Notes under the pieces: model-generated
Told to the model about the DNA's origin: nothing
Seen by the model: only the letters and a program-made list of their open reading frames with translations
The model's database searches: none
NCBI GenBank assembly: GCA_964229355.1
Contig: CAXRDE010000025.1
Span: forward strand, 372,001-436,000
DNA length: 64,000 nucleotides
Reading direction: 5' to 3'
Source: CAXRDE01 sp964229355
Lineage (GTDB): Bacteria; Cyanobacteriota; Sericytochromatia; UBA7694
Program-made: the position numbers and the translations under genes
Part shown: piece by piece, positions 8,240 to 17,213 of the stretch
Layout of the letters: each line of letters starts with the position of its first letter
Numbering within the stretch: position 1 is the first letter of the stretch

Positions 8240-8783
8240 TCTCTTTCCCGATAAAGTCAAACATGCCTGGTGCAAACGCAAGCGTTTGCCTGCGGATAAC
8301 CCGTATACATTGCCCGCCGGAGACTACTGTATTTATGACTTATATGCCCTCTCCGGCATTGCGGATCCTGATATTTATCTCACCGTCGAATACCGCAAAG
8401 ATCAGAGTCAAAGCGCGACCTTACGCTGTTTATTGTCTCCCCAAAAAGCAGAAATTATGATCAGCGCCGAGCACCTGCAGTCTCCCAGCGCGCCCCAGGT
8501 GCGTCAGATGGTGGCCGATATTTTTAACGAGGACAGTGCCCTGCGCAAATTGCTGCAGGTACGCAAACGCGAGGTGCAGGTGGCCTGCGAAAACCTCAGA
8601 GTAGCCCAGGATGTTCCTGAAACCCAGCTTTTGCCTGAAGTAGCCATTCGTCGCCTCGCAGGCACCTTAGAGCAGGTCATGCAAGCCAGTAGCCCGGAAG
8701 AAGCTGAAGCCCATTTGGATCACTTGTTGAGCGATCTGCGTCAATCCTTGCTGGATAATTTCAGCACGCAGTCAGCGCCTTAG
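8220..8783 (+). CDS. Protein of unknown function
   Basis: 187 residues, starting at ATG 8220 and overlapping the end of the FliF-like gene by 20 bp; a GAGGA ribosome site (8208-8212) lies inside that gene. The N-terminal half looks like alternating strands (YTLPAGDYCIYDLYALSG, IYLTVEY). The C-terminal half is helical and charged, and ends in a Leu/Asp-rich helix (HLDHLLSDLRQSLLDNF). It has no membrane segment or signal. The overlap suggests translational coupling and a cytoplasmic partner for the membrane protein before it. A TATAAT at 8162-8167 in the upstream gene might give a separate transcript, but no good -35 is present. Confidence 0.65.
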   Translation: MRLSYSSLFPDKVKHAWCKRKRLPADNPYTLPAGDYCIYDLYALSGIADPDIYLTVEYRKDQSQSATLRCLLSPQKAEIMISAEHLQSPSAPQVRQMVADIFNEDSALRKLLQVRKREVQVACENLRVAQDVPETQLLPEVAIRRLAGTLEQVMQASSPEEAEAHLDHLLSDLRQSLLDNFSTQSAP

Positions 8784-8858
8784 GATATCTGGCACAAGTT
8801 TTACACTGTTTCGCCTATAATAAAAACAAGTATGTGTTTGCAGTAAAGGTCAGTGCTT

Positions 8859-9782
8859 ATGAGTAACCTCTCACCCCTCGGAAAACTTCAACAACTTCAA
8901 CAGCTATTGCCCGGCCAAAAACTCACCCCGGAGCGCTTAGAGGCCTGGAAAACCGAAGCGCTTCAGGACCACAAGCTCGACAAAGACGAAGCCGCCTTTT
9001 TACTGGACCAAATCAAGACCCAAAACGTCAGCGATGAGGCTTTCCCGGCAGTTACAGAGCTGCTGCAAACGGGTTACAGCAGCCACACCGCCAATCCCGT
9101 GGCCCGCATTGGCGGACACGAACTGCCCCTGCACCGGGTGGCCGACGATTTCACTTTAGAAACCGCCCGCTCCATTACCGATACCAATGGTATTGATGAA
9201 GTCTATTTCAAGGGTGAGGACAATAAGCTCTATGTGGCCTACGGCGATACCGCCGCCAAAGGGTCTCTGGACCTGTCTCGCATCAAACAAAACTACATTA
9301 CCCGTGTAGACGGTAAAAAATTTACCGTGGTACATCTTAATAACGAGACCAATACCACCTGGGAAGGGGCAAAAGCCCCCTGGGTGTCTACCGCCAAGAC
9401 CTTAAAAGACGCAGGCCAAAACGGGATTGTTAAGGGGATTGGCGAAATGACCACCGCCGTGACCGCCATGTTTATTGGCAAAACCGTTTTAGACAACGGG
9501 ATTAAGCACGTCACCACCAAAGCCGCTGGCGAAGCCGCCACCCAGGTGGGCGCAAAAGTCGCCGAAACCGCCGGGGTGGGTCTCATTGACACTGCCAAAG
9601 GCTTAAGCAGCAGCATTGGCAGCAGTATCAAAAGCTCTTTGCGTTCAGTGGCTGTGGGTGGCGCTGTAGCCGGCATTGTCGTGGGTACCGTGGTGGGCGT
9701 GGGCTCTGCCATTGGCGCGGTCAAGGTGCAGTTTAACGACCGCGATTACACCAGCTTAGACATGATTACCGGCAATTATTAA
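8859..9782 (+). CDS. Protein with Gly/Ala-rich hydrophobic C-terminus, unknown function
   Basis: 307 residues from ATG 8859, chosen over GTG 8853 because AAAGG (8845-8849) gives proper spacing to the ATG only. The N-terminus is helical and Gln/Leu-rich, with an EF-hand or dockerin-like acidic loop (DHKLDKDEAAFLL, about 44-56). A middle globular part follows (IDEVYFKGEDNKLYVAYGD). From about 190 the sequence becomes small-residue-rich with GxxxG-like stretches and a strong hydrophobic segment near 265-295 (VAVGGAVAGIVVGTVVGVG), as in membrane-inserting or glycine-zipper proteins. A TATAAT at 8816-8821 is a candidate -10. It could be an effector or membrane-active partner of the preceding genes, but that is inference only. 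Confidence 0.6.
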   Translation: MSNLSPLGKLQQLQQLLPGQKLTPERLEAWKTEALQDHKLDKDEAAFLLDQIKTQNVSDEAFPAVTELLQTGYSSHTANPVARIGGHELPLHRVADDFTLETARSITDTNGIDEVYFKGEDNKLYVAYGDTAAKGSLDLSRIKQNYITRVDGKKFTVVHLNNETNTTWEGAKAPWVSTAKTLKDAGQNGIVKGIGEMTTAVTAMFIGKTVLDNGIKHVTTKAAGEAATQVGAKVAETAGVGLIDTAKGLSSSIGSSIKSSLRSVAVGGAVAGIVVGTVVGVGSAIGAVKVQFNDRDYTSLDMITGNY

Positions 9783-9785
9783 GGG

Positions 9786-11117
9786 TTAGTCCTGGGGATA
9801 GCGATCGGGCCAATAGGCTTGTAAACGATCCTTTAAAAAACGCTCTCGCCCCTGTTCAGTGGGCCGATAAAAAGCCTGGGGTTTCATGGCCTCAGGAAAA
9901 TGATGCTGAGGCACAAAATGCCCCGGGTAGTCATGGGCATAACGGTATCCCTTGCCATAATCCAGCGACTTCATCAAGGCGGTGGGTGCGTTCCGCAACG
10001 CCAGGGGCACCGGCGCATCGCCATGCCGCTTCACCCAGTCCAGGGCATCATTAATGGCCACATAGGCCGCATTACTCTTGGGACAGGCTGCTAAATAGGT
10101 GACCGTTTGCGCCAACAAAATCCGGGCCTCTGGCATACCAATGCTCTTAACCCCCTGAAAGCAAGCTTGCGCCAGCGACAGGGCATAGGGCTCCGCATTC
10201 CCAATATCTTCCGCGGCAGCAATAACCAGACGGCGGGCAATAAAAGCGGGGTCCTCGCCACCTGCTAACAGGCGGGCCAACCAGTAAATGGCCGCGTCAG
10301 GATCAGAACCCCGAATGCTTTTAATCAGGGCTGAGGCCAAATTGTAGTGAGACTCTCCCTGCTTATCATGGGCGAGGGGGCGTTCAAACACCTGACGCAG
10401 CAGGGCCGCGGATAGCACAATCGTCCCCAGAGGCTCACCCGCGGCTAAGCGTTCAGTGCGCTGTTGAACCGCCCATTGCACAGCTTGCTCTAAACGGTTC
10501 AATAAGACCCGCGCATCACCCCCGGATCCTAAAAAGAGCGGTTCCCAATCTTCAATATGCAGGATAAAGGTTTTCAAGCTTGCATCTTCTGCTAAGGCCC
10601 GTTCAGCAATATGCTGTAAAGCCTCCCGGCTGAGCGGCTCTAACACGTACACCTGACAGCGAGAGAGCAGGGCCGCAATCACTTCAAAAGAAGGGTTTTC
10701 AGTGGTGGCGCCCATTAACACCACATCACCGGTTTCCACCGCCTGCAACAAGGCATCTTGCTGGGCTTTGTTAAAGCGGTGAATTTCATCAATAAAAAGT
10801 ACGGTGCGTTGTGCAAAGAGGCCTTCTTTTTGCTGGCGCGCCGTTTCTAACACGTGGCGCACCTCTTTCACCCCGGCAGATATTGCCGATAACTCGAACA
10901 ATTGTGCGCCACTTTGGTGGGCCAGCAGACGGGCCAGGGTGGTTTTACCCGTACCCGGAGGTCCCCAAAAAATACAGGAGTGTAAAGTCCCTGTGGCCAG
11001 CATCCGGGCCACGGGTGCATCGCCCTGTAACAGCTGATTTTGACCGAAATAAGCCAGGGCATGTTGTGGGCGCATGCGTTCTGCTAAAGGAATCAGGGGC
11101 CAATCGTAGTGGGTCAT
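9786..11117 (-). CDS. rarA: Replication-associated recombination ATPase RarA (MgsA)
   Basis: 443 residues from the ATG at 11117; the frame continues upstream to 11255 but the family start is LAERMRPQHALAYFGQNQLL. RarA is a tetrameric, clamp-loader-like AAA+ ATPase that acts at stalled forks. Walker A is FWGPPGTGKTTLARLL, Walker B is VLFIDEIHRFNKAQQDALL, sensor 1 is LMGATTENPSFEV, and the C-terminal MgsA domain carries RGSDPDAAIYWLARLLAGGEDP and the EDIGNA motif. The length is normal. No Shine-Dalgarno site precedes the start. It is divergent from the kinase gene at 11213 and converges on the gene ending at 9782 with a 3-bp gap and no clear terminator. Confidence 0.95.
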   Translation of the reverse strand: MTHYDWPLIPLAERMRPQHALAYFGQNQLLQGDAPVARMLATGTLHSCIFWGPPGTGKTTLARLLAHQSGAQLFELSAISAGVKEVRHVLETARQQKEGLFAQRTVLFIDEIHRFNKAQQDALLQAVETGDVVLMGATTENPSFEVIAALLSRCQVYVLEPLSREALQHIAERALAEDASLKTFILHIEDWEPLFLGSGGDARVLLNRLEQAVQWAVQQRTERLAAGEPLGTIVLSAALLRQVFERPLAHDKQGESHYNLASALIKSIRGSDPDAAIYWLARLLAGGEDPAFIARRLVIAAAEDIGNAEPYALSLAQACFQGVKSIGMPEARILLAQTVTYLAACPKSNAAYVAINDALDWVKRHGDAPVPLALRNAPTALMKSLDYGKGYRYAHDYPGHFVPQHHFPEAMKPQAFYRPTEQGRERFLKDRLQAYWPDRYPQD

Positions 11118-11137
11118 GTTTTTTTGCCAAAATAAAT

Positions 11138-11146
11138 TGCTATAAT
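11138..11146 (+). promoter_or_regulatory. Extended -10 promoter for the kinase cluster
   Basis: TGC followed by TATAAT (11141-11146) forms an extended -10 element; no acceptable -35 hexamer is seen at 16-18 bp, which extended -10 promoters can tolerate. The predicted start near 11153 would give a leader of about 60 nt before GTG 11213. The same AT-rich region must also drive rarA in the other direction. Confidence 0.5.
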
Positions 11147-11212
11147 ATCCGTAATATACATGAAAGCTCCCCGGATTTGTTCTGTCTAATCTAAATAAAA
11201 AGGTGAAAACGC

Positions 11213-13156
11213 GTGGAAGAGGTTCAGCATCAATCAGCAGCCGACACAAGATCAAAGCTTTCTTCTCTGAATGTGCACACAGGTCTTGCAGAAGACTCTG
11301 TTTTTTTTCAGGCGCCCATTGGCATCTCCATCACAGATACCCACGGACGTTTTATTCAGGTGAACCCCTATTTTTGTGACTTTTTAGGTTATACCCAGGA
11401 AGAGCTTCTGGCACGCACCATCATGGATGTCACCCATCCTGAGGATCGTACGCTGGGGGCCATTGAGCGCAATGAATTGGCTCACCGAGAAGAGCCTGAG
11501 TTTCTATATCTCGAAAAGCGCTATGTGCATAAACAGGGACATACCCTCTGGGGCAGTCTGCGATTCACCGCCTTAAAACAAGCACAGCCCCCCCACCATC
11601 TTTGCCTGGGCATGCTTGAGGATATTTCATCGCGCAAGCGCATGGAGGAAGACCTTAAAAGCAATGAACGTCTCTTTAGTGCTGCGTTTAATAACGCAGG
11701 CATTGGCATGGCCATTCTAGACGTGACAGGACGTTTTTTAGAAGTGAATCGCTCTTTTTGTGAATTTTTAGGCTATACCGCAGAACAAATCAAAAGCATT
11801 GATTTTCAGAGCATTACCCATCCTGAGGATTTATCCTCAGATCTGCTTCAGTTTGAAGCCTTACTGGCCGGTGACATTAGCGCATACGCCATGCACAAAC
11901 GCTATGTTCATGCTTCAGGAGAAGTGCGTTGGGGGGCCTTAAGCGTTTCGGTCTCTCGCAACGAAGGGGGGGACCTTGAGTATGTACTTTCCCAGATTCA
12001 AGATATTCACCCTCAAAAAACGGCTGAAGAAAAAAGCCGTGCTCAGACCCGTCTTTATGAAAGTGTTTTTTCTTCGGCATTTTCTTTTATGGGCCTTTTA
12101 AATGCTGATGGCCTTATTCAGGAAATTAATCTCAATGCTCAGGCCATGACCGGTATCAACAAAGAGTTGGTCTTACAATACCCCCTCGACAAATGCTATT
12201 GGTTTCATGGTTTACCCGAACAGCAGCAGCGCATTCGCCAGGCCATTGAAGCCGCGAAAAAAGGCGAGAGTGTGCACGAAGAAATCAAGATTTTAGGCAA
12301 AGAGGGTGTACTCACGCTGGACTTTTCTTTACGCCCCGTGTTTGACCCTCACCAAAAGGTCACCCACCTTATTGCCGAAGGACACGATATTACCCATTTA
12401 AAAAATAACGAAAAGCAGTTGCGGCATCAGGCCGAACAGTTGCAACGCCACAATAAAGATCTTCAGGACTTCACCCATATTGCCTCCCATGATTTACAAG
12501 AACCCCTGCGCAAAATTCGTGCCTTTGGAGAGCGTCTGGCCGACCAGGAAAGTCTGAGCGAAAAAGGAAAAGACTTTTTAGCACGCATGAACAACAGCGC
12601 CGAACGCATGCAATACATGATTCAAGACCTCTTGACTTATTCCCGCATTGACAAGCAAACGCTCTCTTTAGAGTCTGTGAGCCTCAACACCTGTATAGAG
12701 CGGGTTCTGGAAAGCCTGAGCTTACAAATTGAAGAAACCCGCGCGCAGATCACCATCGGCCATTTGCCGATGGTGCAAAGTGCCCCTGTTCATATGGAGC
12801 AATTGTTTCAAAACCTACTCAGCAACGCATTGAAATTTAGTCGTCCGGGTGTTGCTCCTGAAATTACGGTGACCTGTAGTTTAGAAGGAGCCGTAGACTT
12901 TCAAATTGAAATCACGGACAACGGCATTGGCTTTGATCCTGTCTATTCAGAGCGTATTTTTCAGCCTTTCCAACGTTTGCATAGTCGCCATGAATACACG
13001 GGTAGCGGTATCGGTTTGGCCATTTGCCGCAAGATTGTGGATTATTACCAGGGTAAGATATGGGTTGAAAGCACCCCTGGAGAAGGCAGCTGCTTTTTTA
13101 TGGTTTTACCCTTTGCACAACCCCCCATGGCTATTCAGGAGGAACCCGCCTCATGA
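11213..13156 (+). CDS. PAS-PAS-PAS sensor histidine kinase
   Basis: 647 residues, GTG start with AGG about 9 nt upstream. Three PAS domains occupy about 20-145, 150-275 and 285-400; the first two are similar to each other (APIGISITDTHGRFIQVN versus AGIGMAILDVTGRFLEVN, both with a THPED turn and a HKRYVH-type PAC strand). A short coiled linker leads to a HisKA domain with phospho-accepting His426 in IASHDLQEPLRKIR. The HATPase domain shows N (NLLSNALKF), G1 (DNGIGFD) and G2 (GSGIGLAICRKI) boxes. No membrane segment is present, so this is a cytoplasmic sensor with unknown ligand. Its TGA overlaps the start of a response-regulator remnant (ATGA), the usual partner position. Confidence 0.92.
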   Translation: MEEVQHQSAADTRSKLSSLNVHTGLAEDSVFFQAPIGISITDTHGRFIQVNPYFCDFLGYTQEELLARTIMDVTHPEDRTLGAIERNELAHREEPEFLYLEKRYVHKQGHTLWGSLRFTALKQAQPPHHLCLGMLEDISSRKRMEEDLKSNERLFSAAFNNAGIGMAILDVTGRFLEVNRSFCEFLGYTAEQIKSIDFQSITHPEDLSSDLLQFEALLAGDISAYAMHKRYVHASGEVRWGALSVSVSRNEGGDLEYVLSQIQDIHPQKTAEEKSRAQTRLYESVFSSAFSFMGLLNADGLIQEINLNAQAMTGINKELVLQYPLDKCYWFHGLPEQQQRIRQAIEAAKKGESVHEEIKILGKEGVLTLDFSLRPVFDPHQKVTHLIAEGHDITHLKNNEKQLRHQAEQLQRHNKDLQDFTHIASHDLQEPLRKIRAFGERLADQESLSEKGKDFLARMNNSAERMQYMIQDLLTYSRIDKQTLSLESVSLNTCIERVLESLSLQIEETRAQITIGHLPMVQSAPVHMEQLFQNLLSNALKFSRPGVAPEITVTCSLEGAVDFQIEITDNGIGFDPVYSERIFQPFQRLHSRHEYTGSGIGLAICRKIVDYYQGKIWVESTPGEGSCFFMVLPFAQPPMAIQEEPAS

Positions 13157-13275
13157 GTTATCTGCTGATTGTCGATGACGATTTAGATGACTGCCTGCTC
13201 GTAGAAGAAGCCTGGAAAGAGACCGGTCTATCGGTGACTTCCCGCTGCAGGCACAAGGGTCAAAATCTCCCATGA
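13153..13275 (+). pseudogene. Response-regulator receiver remnant (internally deleted)
   Basis: A 40-codon frame starts at ATG 13153, overlapping the kinase stop, behind an AGGAGG ribosome site (13138-13143). Its first 28 residues are a good receiver beta1-alpha1 (MSYLLIVDDDLDDCLLVEEA) with the acidic DDD pocket. It then breaks into SRCRHKGQNLP and stops at TGA 13273-13275, which overlaps the ATG of the next gene. A receiver needs about 120 residues; the phospho-acceptor Asp, Thr/Ser and Lys are absent. Rcp1-type regulators often end in an LP-containing tail, so an internal deletion that kept both gene junctions is the simplest reading. An assembly collapse or a functional microprotein cannot be excluded. 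Confidence 0.65.
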
Positions 13276-16088
13276 AGCAGGCCGATAAACTCAATATTCT
13301 TCTTTTCGAAGACGATGAAGATGATGTTTTGCTCTTTGAGGAATGTCTTCAGTCGGTGGCTAATTTTAGCGTGGCTCTCACCTGGGAGCGCAATCCCTCA
13401 CAGATTGAAAAACACCTCAAAACCCCGTGGGATATCATTTTTGTAGATGGCTATCTGGGGGCTTTTCACGCCGTTGATTTGATTCCGCTGTTGCATCAGC
13501 ATAAAATCAAGGCACCCATTGTGGTGCTGACAGGAGCAGATAACCAAGAACTGGCCCGTGCCGTGCTTGAAGCCGGCGCTGAAGACTATGTGGTGAAAGA
13601 CCGACTGACTCCCCCCTATATCGAACGCATTGTGCGTTACAATTTACAGCGTTTTCAACAAAACCTACAAGCCCATCAGCTCAACGAAGAACTGGAACAT
13701 CATGTCCAACTCCGTACCGCTGAGCTCACCCGCATTAACTTTAGTCTTCAGGAAAGTGAACAACGGGCCCAGTTGCTCAAACGCATCGCCACCACGGTGC
13801 ATAGCGACATTGACGAGCAAAGCTTTTATTACAAAACCCTGGAACTGCTCTGTTATTTTACGGGTTGGTCTCTGGGCCATGTGGTCTTTACAGAGCCGCA
13901 ACAATCCATGCCTCTCCCCCACCGCCAGGTTTGTTTCACCATGGAGCCAGAAGCCTCATCCACGCTTTGTCAGGTACCCCCCCTTCATCTCAGTGCGTTG
14001 CAACACGATCAAAGCCCCGTGTGGAAACCGTTTTACCTGGCACAAGAACGTGTTATTTATCGGGAGATTCCTTCAGAGGAAAGCACGCGCATGCAAGCAG
14101 CGACAAAGCTGGGTTTTCATAGCCAGCTGCTGTTTCCCCTGAAGTTGCGACAACGGGTACTCTGTTTTTTTGAGTTTTTCTGCCACTACCCTTTAGACAA
14201 TGCAGACAGCATAATTAGCATGCTCGAAGAAGTGCAGCAGCAGTTAACAGTGGCCCTCAAACGTCGCATGAGTGAACAGGCCCGTATGTTAAGCGAACGT
14301 CGCTTATCTCAGGCCTTACGTATTGGACGCATGTGCAGCTTCACCTGGGACTTAGAAGATGACAAATTGTGGTTTTCTCCAGAGGTCAAAACCTTATTTG
14401 ACACCCCCATTCCTCTGCCCAAAAACCGCAAAGACGTCAAACACATTATCCATGCTGAAGATCTTCAGCGGGTGAGTGAAGCCTGGCTTTATGCGCTACA
14501 AACCTCAAGCACTTATGCCCTGGATCACCGCCTGGTGGGTCACGATGGCCGCATTCATTATGTGGGCGTACAGGGAGAAATTGAGTGCGACGTGCAAACC
14601 CGTAAACGCCGCATGATTGGAAGTATCCAAAACATCAACGAACGCAAGAAAAGCGAATTTCATTTGGCGCGCTTAAAAGAAGCCGCCGAAGCGGCCAATA
14701 CGGCCAAATCCACTTTTTTAGCCAATATGAGTCACGAAATCCGCACGCCCCTGAATGCCATTCTCGGCTTTACACAAATTCTCATGCGTGACAAACACCT
14801 GAACCCCCAACACTTGGCGCATATTCAGATGATGAACAAAAGCGGCGAACACCTGTTAGGACTTATCAATGATATTTTAGAGATGTCCAAAATTGAATCC
14901 GGGCGTATACAACTCAAAGAAGAGTCCGTTGATTTACATGAATTGCTGAAAGACGTCCATCAGCTTTTTTTAACCCAGGCACAACGCAAGGGGCTCCAGC
15001 TTCAACTGGCGTTGAATGAGAGCATTCCCCCTCGGGTGGTTTTAGACAAAAGCAAGCTAAAACAAATTTTGTTTAATATTCTCAGCAACGCCTTAAAATT
15101 TACCACCAGCGGTTTTATTTGCATACGTGTGTTTTGGCAGCTGGGAACCCTGCGTTTTGAAATAGAAGATACCGGTGAAGGCATTGCGCCCGAAGAAATG
15201 CATCTGGTCTTTGAAAGTTTTGGGCAAACCCAAAGTGGTAACAAAGCCCAGCAGGGTACAGGCCTGGGCATGCCCATCAGCAAAACCTACGCCCAAATGA
15301 TGGGGGGTGACCTTACCCTAACCAGCGAACGCCACGTCGGCACCATCTTTCATCTCAAAATAAGTGCTTCCCTGAGTGACGAAACAACCCCTTTGGCCTC
15401 CGAACACAATCACGACAAATACCAGCAGGTCAACTATGTTTACCCCCTGGACACGGGAGCGCCCCGCATTTTAATTGCTGACGACAATATCGCCAACCAA
15501 CTCTTTTTACAAGAAGCCCTGACCGCCCTGGGTTTTCACACCCATACCGTGAACGAAGGCGAAGCCGTTATTCAAGCTTTTCAAAGCTGGTACCCCGATC
15601 TGATTTTGATGGATGTAGACATGCCCGGTATGAATGGCCTGGAAGCAGCAAAACGTATTCGCACCCTTAGCACTGGTAAGCATTTGCCCATTGTGTTCAT
15701 CACCGCCAGCGCCTTTTCTCACGAAAAACAAGCCCTGATGCAAGCGGGCGCAAATGATATTCTTTTAAAACCCCTACACCTCAACACCTTGTTGTATACT
15801 TTAGAAACACGATTGGGACTAAGGTATGGGTTTCATGAGCCCACTGAAGAAGTAGAAGCTCCTCACTCCCCCGAGATCGACGCTAACCTTGCCCCTGAAG
15901 ATACCAAAATCTTAATGCAGTATATTTTAGAAGGTGATCTTGACGCCTTTCTCGAAGCGCTTCATCAGCAAACCCTGCCTACCGATCTTAAAGCGCGCCT
16001 GCTAGAGCTGGCAGACCATTATGCCTTTGACAGCATTACAGAACTTTTGCGCCAACAAAATAAAGAAGGACATCATCATGCCGAGTGA
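13272..16088 (+). CDS. Hybrid histidine kinase: REC-GAF-PAS-HisKA-HATPase-REC
   Basis: 938 residues. An N-terminal receiver (about 5-130) has the acidic pair EDDEDD and putative phospho-Asp59 in IIFVDGYLG. A coiled linker, a GAF-like region (about 160-320) and a PAS/PAC region (about 335-465, ending GSIQNINERKKSE) follow. HisKA carries His488 in MSHEIRTPLNAILGF; HATPase shows NILSNALKF, DTGEGIAPEE and GTGLGMPISK. A second receiver (about 735-855) carries Asp781 in LILMDVDMPGMNG. The last 80 residues are helical, resembling a phosphotransfer-like or capping tail, but no HPt His motif is obvious. It overlaps the next gene by 11 bp. Two receivers on one kinase suggest a phosphorelay. Confidence 0.92.
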   Translation: MKQADKLNILLFEDDEDDVLLFEECLQSVANFSVALTWERNPSQIEKHLKTPWDIIFVDGYLGAFHAVDLIPLLHQHKIKAPIVVLTGADNQELARAVLEAGAEDYVVKDRLTPPYIERIVRYNLQRFQQNLQAHQLNEELEHHVQLRTAELTRINFSLQESEQRAQLLKRIATTVHSDIDEQSFYYKTLELLCYFTGWSLGHVVFTEPQQSMPLPHRQVCFTMEPEASSTLCQVPPLHLSALQHDQSPVWKPFYLAQERVIYREIPSEESTRMQAATKLGFHSQLLFPLKLRQRVLCFFEFFCHYPLDNADSIISMLEEVQQQLTVALKRRMSEQARMLSERRLSQALRIGRMCSFTWDLEDDKLWFSPEVKTLFDTPIPLPKNRKDVKHIIHAEDLQRVSEAWLYALQTSSTYALDHRLVGHDGRIHYVGVQGEIECDVQTRKRRMIGSIQNINERKKSEFHLARLKEAAEAANTAKSTFLANMSHEIRTPLNAILGFTQILMRDKHLNPQHLAHIQMMNKSGEHLLGLINDILEMSKIESGRIQLKEESVDLHELLKDVHQLFLTQAQRKGLQLQLALNESIPPRVVLDKSKLKQILFNILSNALKFTTSGFICIRVFWQLGTLRFEIEDTGEGIAPEEMHLVFESFGQTQSGNKAQQGTGLGMPISKTYAQMMGGDLTLTSERHVGTIFHLKISASLSDETTPLASEHNHDKYQQVNYVYPLDTGAPRILIADDNIANQLFLQEALTALGFHTHTVNEGEAVIQAFQSWYPDLILMDVDMPGMNGLEAAKRIRTLSTGKHLPIVFITASAFSHEKQALMQAGANDILLKPLHLNTLLYTLETRLGLRYGFHEPTEEVEAPHSPEIDANLAPEDTKILMQYILEGDLDAFLEALHQQTLPTDLKARLLELADHYAFDSITELLRQQNKEGHHHAE

Positions 16089-17202
16089 CTTGCCAAGCCT
16101 TTCCGCCATGGCAGATATTTTATTGGTGGACGATACCCCCGCAAATCTCAAAGTCCTCACTGAACTTTTAAAAGATCAGGGCTATAAAGTACGAATCGCC
16201 ACCAATGGAAAGGGTGCATTGGAAGCGGTTTCTCGCAAGCTGCCGGATCTGATTTTACTGGATATTAACATGCCTGAAATGGACGGCTATGAAGTGGCCC
16301 AACAGCTTAAAGCCCAACACCTATATCGCAACACGCCCATTATTTTTATTTCAGCCCTCAACGATATCCAGGACAAAATCAAGGCCTTTGAAGCCGGTGG
16401 CGTGGACTATATCACCAAACCCTTTCACTTTGCAGAGGTCAAGGCACGGGTCGAAACCCATTTAAAAATCAATGCGTTGAATCAATCTCTGCAGAAACAG
16501 AACCGCGCACTAAGCGAAAGTCTTCAGCGAGAACAGGAATTAGAAAGCCTGCGGGACAATCTCGTCAATATGATGGTGCATGACCTGCGGTCTCCTTTGA
16601 CGGGGATTTTGGGCTATTTATCGCTGCTCGAAATGAAAGCAGCCCAATGGGACGAAACCAGTCAAAAGTTTTTAAAGAACGCGCAGGAAAGTACCGACAC
16701 CATGGTACACATGATTACCCAGCTTCTTGATGCCCACCGCCTTGAAGCTGGCCAGATGCCCGTGGTGCAAAAAAACGCCTGTCTCAAGGCAGTCTGCCAA
16801 AAAGCACTGGAGCAGTTGGGGGCGCATGCTTTAAAGTTCAGCTGGAAAAAAGAATGGCCTGAAGGTCCTGTGGAAGCCTGCTTTGACGAAGTACTGATTC
16901 AACGGGTCATCGGAAATTTTTTAGGCAACGCCGTGAAATTCAGCCCCGCAGGCAGTGAAATCTGTATCCGTGTCAGCCCTGGGCGGGTAGAGGTACAAGA
17001 CAACGGGCCCGGCATTCCAGAAGAAGATCGGGAGCGCATCTTTGAGAAATTTGCCCAGTTGAGAACAAACAGCCCCCAGGTACGCAAATACAGTTCCGGA
17101 TTGGGCCTTTCTTTTTGTCAGTTGGCCATTCAAGCCCATAACGGTAAAATAGGGGTAAACAGTTCACCGGGTACAGGCAGTACCTTCTGGTTTGAAATAT
17201 AA
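16078..17202 (+). CDS. Receiver-histidine kinase fusion (REC-HisKA-HATPase)
   Basis: 374 residues from ATG 16078, supported by AAGAAGGA (16063-16070) 7 nt upstream; a longer reading back to 16021 overlaps the previous gene further and lacks a site. The receiver (about 10-130) has DILLVDDTPAN and phospho-Asp62 in LILLDINMPEMDG. HisKA contains His168 in MMVHDLRSPLTGILGYLSLLE. HATPase carries NFLGNAVKFSPAGS, DNGPGIPEEDRERIF and GLGLSFCQLAI. No DNA-binding output is attached, so like its two neighbours it passes phosphate on to something encoded elsewhere. The arginase gene begins 11 bp later. Confidence 0.92.
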   Translation: MPSDLPSLSAMADILLVDDTPANLKVLTELLKDQGYKVRIATNGKGALEAVSRKLPDLILLDINMPEMDGYEVAQQLKAQHLYRNTPIIFISALNDIQDKIKAFEAGGVDYITKPFHFAEVKARVETHLKINALNQSLQKQNRALSESLQREQELESLRDNLVNMMVHDLRSPLTGILGYLSLLEMKAAQWDETSQKFLKNAQESTDTMVHMITQLLDAHRLEAGQMPVVQKNACLKAVCQKALEQLGAHALKFSWKKEWPEGPVEACFDEVLIQRVIGNFLGNAVKFSPAGSEICIRVSPGRVEVQDNGPGIPEEDRERIFEKFAQLRTNSPQVRKYSSGLGLSFCQLAIQAHNGKIGVNSSPGTGSTFWFEI

Positions 17203-17213
17203 AGGATATCGTC

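Noticed and set aside
9293..9724. Minus-strand Pro/Thr/Ala-rich frame of 143 codons
   Set aside because: It is the complement of the Gly/Ala/Val-rich tail of the gene at 8859-9782; low complexity makes stop codons rare.
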